From Verrucomicrobia subdivision 6 bacterium BACL9 MAG-120507-bin52 (GTDB taxonomy: Bacteria; Verrucomicrobiota; Verrucomicrobiia; Methylacidiphilales; Verrucolacustridaceae), in assembly GCA_001438005.1 (NCBI GenBank), contig LIBO01000021.1, positions 1 to 10,216 of the forward strand: a stretch of DNA of 10,216 nt. The letters run 5' to 3'. The position numbers were made by a program, and so were the translations under genes. The notes beneath the pieces are model-generated. The model was not told the origin of the DNA. It worked only from the letters and a program-made list of their open reading frames with translations, and ran no database searches. This document shows positions 5,766-10,216 of this stretch, piece after piece (position 1 is the stretch's first letter; the number at the start of each line of letters is the position of its first letter).

Positions 5766-7230
5766 GACGATCTTTAGGATAACGAATTCGAGGGCGAAGG
5801 ATACTCTCCAACGCGGTGGCCAGAGAGTGGCGAGCGGATTTCCATTCGCTTTGGGTCAACCCCGAACGATTCCAATGCCCTTCGGCTTCACGTTCGGAAA
5901 AAAGTTTTTCGACCAGTTTGGCGGCATCGCCAGGGATCGGCTTCTCCATCGAGCGAGAGGCGGACTCTGCCATATCAGCGAGAGAGAGAAGTGCCGTTTC
6001 GGGGGATTGGGGAATGGGTCCGCCATAACGAAAAGGGGATTCCTCGACGGGAGGAATATCTTCATCCCGCAGCCGCAGGATTTTTCCTCCGGCGCGAGCA
6101 TCTTTCTCCTGTTGGAGGGCTTTTTGATAAAAGTACCAGACGAGCGAGGTGCCGTGGTGCTCGCGGATGGCCTCTCGAATTCGGCGAGGAAGACCGTGTT
6201 GGCGAGCTAACGACACCCCATCTTTGACGTGGGCGAGGATGATGAGGGCGCTCATGGAGGGGGTGAGGTTGGCGTGGGGGTTGGGATCGGTCGGATTAAA
6301 GTTTTCCGTAAAGTATTCGGCTTGGTCGATTTTTCCGATGTCGTGATAGAGAGCCATGGCACGACACGCGCGGGGGTTGGCCGTGTGGGTGGAGGAGGCG
6401 GCGGCTTCGGCCAAGTGTCCCACCAGAATACTGTGCAGGTAGGTGCCCGGGGCTTCGAGGGAGAGGCGACGGAGAACAGGATGGTCGAGGCTGGTGAGTT
6501 CGAGCCACGAGAGGTCGGTGGTGCGATCGAAGGCAGATTCGAGAATGGGGAGCAGGGCCCCGACCACGATCGCCCCGAATAATCCGAGGCCAGCGGCGGA
6601 GATTGCCTCGGTCAGCAAGACATTGCGTGCCAAAGCGAAGTTCAAGCCGGAGGAAAAGATCGTGGCCAGAAGGGCCACCAGACCGAGGCCCGCTCCGGCC
6701 CGAAGGAGGTCGGATCGGCGGGCAATCTTGCGCGAGAGGAAGATGGCGGCCAGACCGGTGATGAGAGAGGAGAGAAGGTAACGGCTATCGGGTCGTAGGA
6801 GAAAGAATTCTCCCATTCCGAGAAGAGCGATGAGGAGAAGACCTGCGCGGGGTCCGACGAGAGTGGTGAGGACGAGGGCGGCGAGGGCGGGGGGGATGAG
6901 GTAAGAGCTAGCGCCAAAAGAGATGCGGGGTGCGATCGAGAGGAGAAGAAGAATAAAGGCAAAGTTGGCCACGAGAGCGAGCAGGAAAAGTGCGAGGAGA
7001 CGATTTCGTTGCAACGTTTCAGGCAGGACAACGGAAAGAATCAGGGGCAGGACGATGGCGACAAAGATCGCCGCAATCCAAGCCGATGGACCTGCCCCAG
7101 CGGGGGTGAAGAGAGAGAGGGAGTACGCGGCGACGGATGTCCCGAGAAAGAGAAAAAAACGAACGATGGGATCGGTTTCGAGACGATGTTCCGACGGCGT
7201 GCGGCGGTTGAGGGAGGGGGGGCGACTCAC
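5686..7230 (-). CDS. 7TM-HD family membrane phosphodiesterase (PgpH-like) lacking the extracytoplasmic HDED domain
   Basis: A 514-residue protein with about eight membrane helices (21-41, 50-69, 78-99, 107-146, 150-168, 177-200, 208-232) and a cytoplasmic HD domain. HD landmarks are 'PGTYLHSILVGHLAEAA' (261-277), YHDIGKI (295-301), 'ILAHVKDGVSLARQHGLP' (331-348), EHHGT (357-361), 'FRYGGPIPQSPETALLSLAD' (400-419) and the following MAESASRSM. All expected metal ligands are visible (His266, His296, Asp297, His334, His358/359, Asp419). In PgpH this domain hydrolyses c-di-AMP to pApA; the same reaction is likely here. Unlike PgpH (about 700 residues), only about 8 residues separate the first two helices, so the 7TMR-HDED sensor domain is missing. 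The start is GTG 7228-7230, overlapping the phoH stop as GTGA; upstream codons in frame lie inside phoH. The tail after 480 is Pro-rich, low-complexity and partly encoded over ybeY. A run of seven C follows the start within codons 3-5. Confidence 0.9.
   Translation of the reverse strand: MSRPPSLNRRTPSEHRLETDPIVRFFLFLGTSVAAYSLSLFTPAGAGPSAWIAAIFVAIVLPLILSVVLPETLQRNRLLALFLLALVANFAFILLLLSIAPRISFGASSYLIPPALAALVLTTLVGPRAGLLLIALLGMGEFFLLRPDSRYLLSSLITGLAAIFLSRKIARRSDLLRAGAGLGLVALLATIFSSGLNFALARNVLLTEAISAAGLGLFGAIVVGALLPILESAFDRTTDLSWLELTSLDHPVLRRLSLEAPGTYLHSILVGHLAEAAASSTHTANPRACRAMALYHDIGKIDQAEYFTENFNPTDPNPHANLTPSMSALIILAHVKDGVSLARQHGLPRRIREAIREHHGTSLVWYFYQKALQQEKDARAGGKILRLRDEDIPPVEESPFRYGGPIPQSPETALLSLADMAESASRSMEKPIPGDAAKLVEKLFSEREAEGHWNRSGLTQSEWKSARHSLATALESILRPRIRYPKDRRAQKTHPHPVEESPAPIPGESRLSPS
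7227..7230 (-). promoter_or_regulatory. GTGA stop/start overlap between phoH and the HD phosphodiesterase gene
   Basis: The phoH stop TGA (7229-7227) shares bases with the GTG start (7230-7228) of the next gene. Such four-base overlaps usually mean termination-reinitiation coupling, and no separate Shine-Dalgarno is needed. This decides the start of the HD protein. Confidence 0.75.
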
Positions 7231-8201
7231 AGGGTGAGGCTGGTCTGTCTCAATCCGCGATGTTCCTTGTAAGCTCGAACAATTTTTCCAACGAGTTCGT
7301 GTCGGATCACGTCCGTATCTTCGAAACGGACAAATCCGATTCCGTCCACGGGGGTGAGCGCTTGCACCGCCTCGACCAAGCCCGATTTCCGGCTGTGCGG
7401 AAGGTCGACCTGCGTCGGGTCTCCCGTGACGATACATTTCGATTCGGCACCGAGGCGGGTGAGGAACATGAACATCTGTTCGGTGGTGGCGTTTTGGCCC
7501 TCGTCCAAGATGACAAAGGCTCCGTTCAAAGTGCGACCTCGCATGTAGGCGAGGGGGGCAATTTCCAAAATCCCTTTGTCCATGAGTTTTTGGATCTCCT
7601 CGACATCGAGCATGTCGTAAAGGGCATCGTAAAGGGGGCGAAGGTAAGGAAATATTTTTTCTTGGAGATCGCCGGGGAGAAAGCCGAGAGCTTCGCCCGC
7701 TTCGACGGCGGGGCGAGTTAGAATGATACGGTTAATTTTGTCCGACTTGAGATAGGAGATGGCCATAGCCATGGCGAGGTAGGTTTTGCCTGTTCCGGCG
7801 GGACCGATGCCAAAGACGAGATCGTGGTGGCGGATGGATTCGACATAGGCTTTTTGGAGAAATGTTTTTGGAAGAATGGCGGGTTTCTTGGCGGAGACTT
7901 GGATGCGGCAGGACCACATGCCCTCCAAGCTTTTCCCCTCTCCCCGATGAACGGCCCGGAGGGCGTGAAGAAATTCATAACGGCGGACGCGCAGGCCGTG
8001 CTGGCGGGCAAGGTGAAGCTGGCGGAAGAGCTCTTGGGCGTTGGCGACATGTTTTTCCACCCCGTCGATTTTGAGCAGGGTATCGCGGGCCGTAATTTTG
8101 ACGCTGAGGGTTTTTTCCGCTTCGCGAAGGAGGGACTCATCGGCGGCATAGAGTTCGGACAGAGTGTGGGCGTTATCGAAAGTTAGGGTTTGTTCGCTCA
8201 T
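7227..8201 (-). CDS. PhoH family ATPase (PhoH-like, KH + P-loop)
   Basis: A 324-residue protein typical of PhoH-like (YbeZ-type) ATPases. Residues 1-100 form an N-terminal KH-like region, with 'ARDTLLKIDGVEKHVANAQELF' (38-59) marking the usual start of that fold. The P-loop domain follows: 'GIGPAGTGKTYLAMAMAI' (131-148, Walker A GPAGTGKT 133-140), 'ILTRPAVEAGEALGFLPGDL' (160-179), 'PLAYMRGRTL' (216-225), 'VILDEGQNAT' (230-239, Walker B), 'VTGDPTQVDLP' (258-268) and 'SGLVEAV' (273-279). The family is linked to RNA processing and genetically to YbeY, which is in the same operon here. ATG 8199-8201 gives a normal N-terminus; no Shine-Dalgarno is visible, only a pyrimidine-rich leader. It starts 57 nt after the coiled-coil gene and runs into the HD gene with a 4-nt overlap. 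Confidence 0.96.
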   Translation of the reverse strand: MSEQTLTFDNAHTLSELYAADESLLREAEKTLSVKITARDTLLKIDGVEKHVANAQELFRQLHLARQHGLRVRRYEFLHALRAVHRGEGKSLEGMWSCRIQVSAKKPAILPKTFLQKAYVESIRHHDLVFGIGPAGTGKTYLAMAMAISYLKSDKINRIILTRPAVEAGEALGFLPGDLQEKIFPYLRPLYDALYDMLDVEEIQKLMDKGILEIAPLAYMRGRTLNGAFVILDEGQNATTEQMFMFLTRLGAESKCIVTGDPTQVDLPHSRKSGLVEAVQALTPVDGIGFVRFEDTDVIRHELVGKIVRAYKEHRGLRQTSLTL

Positions 8202-8218
8202 GGGATGATTTGAGTTCT

Positions 8219-8247
8219 AGGGAGGAAGAGAGGGGGGGAAAGAAAGA
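8219..8247. repeat. 29-nt uninterrupted homopurine/homopyrimidine tract in front of phoH
   Basis: Bases 8219-8247 on the + strand are all A or G (including seven G in a row at 8232-8238), so the transcript of the minus strand has an all-pyrimidine stretch between the coiled-coil gene stop (8259) and the phoH ATG (8201). It may be a neutral consequence of the strong purine bias of the + strand. No hairpin or Shine-Dalgarno was found in this 57-nt gap. Confidence 0.6.
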
Positions 8248-8258
8248 TATTGGGGATG

Positions 8259-9593
8259 TTAACGAAGGCGGGAATCGAGTTTGGCGGCGGCCCGTTGGAG
8301 AGTCGAGAGGGCGGTTCCGACCGATTGCTGAGCCCCTTTTGAATCGAGGGGAAGCGGGGTGGCGGTTTCAAGAGAGGTGACCCGAGCACAGTAGCTATCA
8401 TTGATCATGAGGCCGAGGAATTCTCCCCCTAAGGTGAGGACCAGGTCGCCGGAGGAGGGGGCATACTCTCCTTGGAGTCGATTGAGGAAGCGAGAGTCCA
8501 TTTCGAGATAACCGGGAAGATCGGGGGACAGGCGGAAGGCACACTCCCCATAGCCTTCGCCACGGGGGGAAATGAGAAGGCTTTTGGGAAAGCGAAATGG
8601 GTCGGTTGCGAGGCGGTACGGGGCGGTGCCAGAGGATTTGGCTTCAGAGCTGGAAAGGGAGAGGAGCAGAAGGCGAGGATCGCCTTGGCGAAGGGAGTGA
8701 AGGGTGGGGACAGGTTGAGGGAAGTCAGCCGGAGGGGGGAGAGTGAGGGAACCGGTGAGCGATTTCCAGGAACCGCCCGCGTCGCCTAAAGTGAAGGGAG
8801 TTTGCTCAAGCGAAATCAGGGCAGCGGTGCGAGTGCCGTCGGTCAGAAGAATAGATTTCGATTCGCGCCGGCGAGGTCCCGAGCCTTGCGCGGAGGTGCG
8901 CTCCGTCATGATGGAGAGAGTGGCGCGGCGGTTCAGGTAGTCGGCGTAGAGCGAGTTGGGTGCGATAGGGCGGAATTCGCGAATTTCTTGCGTGATCTCA
9001 CCCGACTTTTCCGCCAAGCGGTTGACGCCTTGGGAGAGCGATTGATTTTGCTCCAGCAGTTTCTTCTTTTCCTCCTCGGCATTCCGGAGGGTGATCTCGA
9101 CCTGACGAGCACGCTCTTCGGAGGTGCGGGCGGTGACCGTGGCGGCGGTGAGTTGCGAACGAAGAGCCTCTCCCTCCTTTTTTAATTTTTCCTCCGCCTG
9201 GCGGAGGGCCAGAGCTTCGGCCCGAGCGGCTTCGAGGGCGGCACGGCTTCGTTCCGTCTCGATGCCCGCCTGTTGGGCGAGGCGCAGAGACTCCTGCTCT
9301 GCCTTGGTCAGGCGCTCCGAAAGTTCGGTCGTGCGGGCGCGAGCTTGATCGAGAACGGTGGCGCGACTGCGGGACTCATCCCGGGTGGTGGCGAGATCTT
9401 GGGCCAATTTTTCGCGGTTGGCTTTTTCTTCCTCCAAGGTGAGGCGAAGAGCTGCGACCACATCTTCCCGTGCGGAAACGGGTTGGGCGGCGGAGGGAGG
9501 CGCGGGAGGGAGTTCATTTTTATCCCAGCGGGTGAGGGCCAGAAGGTTGAGAAGGAGGAAATCGCAGAGGATGAGGAGGAGGGTCTTATTCAT
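8259..9593 (-). CDS. Membrane-anchored long coiled-coil protein with a C-terminal, possibly degenerate trypsin-like domain
   Basis: A 444-residue protein in three parts. Residues 1-21 form one membrane helix (MNKTLLLILCDFLLLNLLAL), an N-terminal pattern I associate with PVC-group envelope proteins. Residues 42-208 form an Ala/Glu/Arg/Leu-rich coiled coil, including 'EEKANREKLAQDLATTRDES' and 'EEEKKKLLEQNQSL'. Residues 215-410 form a globular beta-rich domain with 'KSILLTDGTRTAALIS' (about 246-261), TPF (265-267) and 'SGDLVLTLGGEFLGLMINDS' (381-400) before Cys402. This last segment resembles the end of S1C/trypsin-like domains ('GGPvf...GevvGi'), but the GDSGG serine motif and a clear His/Asp pair are absent, so any protease fold is probably inactive; this is inference. 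A further helix closes the protein (425-444). ATG 9591-9593 is preferred since the family starts at MNKT; an in-frame TTG at 9611 preceded by GGTGAGG is possible and adds six residues. It follows the small membrane protein gene by 36 nt. Confidence 0.85.
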   Translation of the reverse strand: MNKTLLLILCDFLLLNLLALTRWDKNELPPAPPSAAQPVSAREDVVAALRLTLEEEKANREKLAQDLATTRDESRSRATVLDQARARTTELSERLTKAEQESLRLAQQAGIETERSRAALEAARAEALALRQAEEKLKKEGEALRSQLTAATVTARTSEERARQVEITLRNAEEEKKKLLEQNQSLSQGVNRLAEKSGEITQEIREFRPIAPNSLYADYLNRRATLSIMTERTSAQGSGPRRRESKSILLTDGTRTAALISLEQTPFTLGDAGGSWKSLTGSLTLPPPADFPQPVPTLHSLRQGDPRLLLLSLSSSEAKSSGTAPYRLATDPFRFPKSLLISPRGEGYGECAFRLSPDLPGYLEMDSRFLNRLQGEYAPSSGDLVLTLGGEFLGLMINDSYCARVTSLETATPLPLDSKGAQQSVGTALSTLQRAAAKLDSRLR

Positions 9594-9629
9594 CAGAGGT
9601 GCGTGGGGCAAAGCCTCACCGTTCGGGTG

Positions 9630-9974
9630 CTACTTCTTTTCGGGGGGAATCAGAAGGCGTTGTTTGAGGGCGCGCACGTGAAAGATTTTGACGATGGCCA
9701 CGCAGGCGATGCCAAAGAGGTTGGAGGCGTAGGCGGCGAGCAGGCTGGGCTGAATCAGGCCGATAACTTGGAGGACGAGGGCGGTGGCGGTGCCGGCGAT
9801 CCCCACGTAGAGGCCGGCATCGAAGAGGTTGTCCTCATTTTCCAAAAGGCGGAGTTTGAGTTGAGTGTCGCCGGGGCCGTTTTCGATTTGGCGCATTCGG
9901 CGGACGCAAATTCGGTACACGGCGATTTGCAGACCAAGAAAAATGGCCAAGGTGATGAGGTTGGTGGGGTCCAT
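9630..9974 (-). CDS. Small three-helix membrane protein of unknown function
   Basis: A 114-residue protein with membrane helices at about 5-23, 52-72 and 74-96 and a basic C-terminus (ALKQRLLIPPEKK). The stretch LRLLENEDNLFDAGLYVGIAG, split across residues 41-61, is a polar, acidic amphipathic entry into the second helix. I do not recognise a named family. It is immediately upstream of the anchored coiled-coil gene (36 nt, same strand), which suggests that the two work together in the envelope. ATG 9972-9974 is chosen because AAAGGA stands 6 nt before it, and because the preceding bases are AT-richer and look intergenic. However, the same reading frame has no stop upstream to the window edge, so a longer protein with more helices cannot be excluded. 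Confidence 0.8.
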   Translation of the reverse strand: MDPTNLITLAIFLGLQIAVYRICVRRMRQIENGPGDTQLKLRLLENEDNLFDAGLYVGIAGTATALVLQVIGLIQPSLLAAYASNLFGIACVAIVKIFHVRALKQRLLIPPEKK

Positions 9975-10216
9975 AGCGTTTCCTTTCGTCGATTGATTTT
10001 TAGCGGAGAAGGGGGTTTCGGCCAGACTCAATCGATAGCGGGGGAGGGGGCGGGGATGAAGCCAGGCAGGTTCGAGGGCGGCCCCGAGAAGGAACGCGAG
10101 AAGAGCGGTTTGCAGGAGGCGTGGGGCGAGCCGCCAAGGACCGGGGCTTTGGGGGAAAGGGTTCGGCAGCCAACGCCAGAAGGCGAGAATGAGAAACCAG
10201 GAGCTGACCAGAAAAA
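9975..10216 (-). other. Open frame continuing to the window edge, possible part of an upstream membrane protein
   Basis: In the frame of the small membrane protein gene the minus strand stays open from 9974 to the edge. The part from 10216 to about 10045 reads like coding sequence: hydrophobic FLVSSWFLILAFWRWLP, then LLQTALLAFLLGAALEPAW, with a C-ending codon pattern like its neighbours. The part near 9975-10020 (SAKNQSTKGNA) does not look like protein. The other two minus frames stop at about 10034 (TGA) and 10010 (TAA) but read as Pro/Ser/Arg-rich shadow. This is either the C-terminus of another membrane protein with a frameshift in the G/C-rich stretch near 10040-10055, or an N-terminal extension of the small membrane protein. 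Confidence 0.4.
9981..9986 (-). promoter_or_regulatory. AAAGGA ribosome binding site of the small membrane protein gene
   Basis: AAAGGA on the minus strand lies 6 nt before ATG 9972-9974. It supports this start over the in-frame TTG at 10029-10031 or over a longer open frame. Confidence 0.6.

Noticed and set aside
5620..6210. A 196-codon + strand frame opposite ybeY and the HD gene
   Set aside because: No recognisable motif, no Shine-Dalgarno, and fully covered by two strongly supported minus-strand genes.

Overview
The window is a gene-dense piece of bacterial chromosome, most likely from the phylum Verrucomicrobiota or a close PVC relative. The basis for this is a PhoH / membrane HD-phosphodiesterase / YbeY operon, a YbeY with the H-x3-H-x5-D ligand variant, an envelope protein opening with a 'MNKTLLLILCDFLLLNLLAL' type anchor followed by a long coiled coil, and few Shine-Dalgarno sites. 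The phylum call rests on remembered family patterns, not on a search. I see no mobile element, CRISPR array, tRNA or rRNA, and no gap over 300 bases without a gene.

Layout. 1-407 (-): start of a family 5 solute-binding protein (peptide/oligopeptide ABC transporter type), cut by the window edge. 457-1158 (-): multi-spanning membrane protein resembling the eukaryotic Mpv17/PMP22 family. 1163-1480 (-): A-type Fe-S carrier (IscA/ErpA). These three can be read as one leftward group whose first gene, iscA/erpA, has a strong promoter placed so that its message should be leaderless. 1571-3595 (+): CPA2 (Kef-type) cation/proton antiporter with extra membrane segments and a C-terminal RCK_C domain. 3567-4409 (-): OGG1-type 8-oxoguanine DNA glycosylase/lyase, overlapping the antiporter gene tail to tail. 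4452-5333 (+): exported protein with two probable Ig-like domains.

From 9974 down to 5346 everything is on the minus strand: a small three-helix membrane protein, a membrane-anchored coiled-coil protein with a degenerate trypsin-like-looking C-terminus, PhoH, a 7TM-HD (PgpH-like) phosphodiesterase without the usual extracytoplasmic HDED domain, and YbeY. PhoH stop and HD start overlap as GTGA, and HD and YbeY overlap by 80 bases, so these three are almost certainly co-translated. PhoH and YbeY link the operon to RNA metabolism and ribosome maturation. The HD protein is expected to hydrolyse a cyclic dinucleotide such as c-di-AMP. Upstream of 9974 the same reading frame stays open to the window edge and may hold part of another membrane protein.

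The most noticeable whole-window property is compositional: the + strand is strongly G-rich over C whichever strand carries the gene, so + genes are rich in Val/Gly/G-ending codons and - genes in Pro/Ser/Leu/C-ending codons. I found no clearly new multi-gene system. The best leads are the bacterial Mpv17-like protein, the anchor-coiled-coil/small-membrane-protein pair, the HDED-less HD phosphodiesterase and the predicted leaderless Fe-S carrier message.
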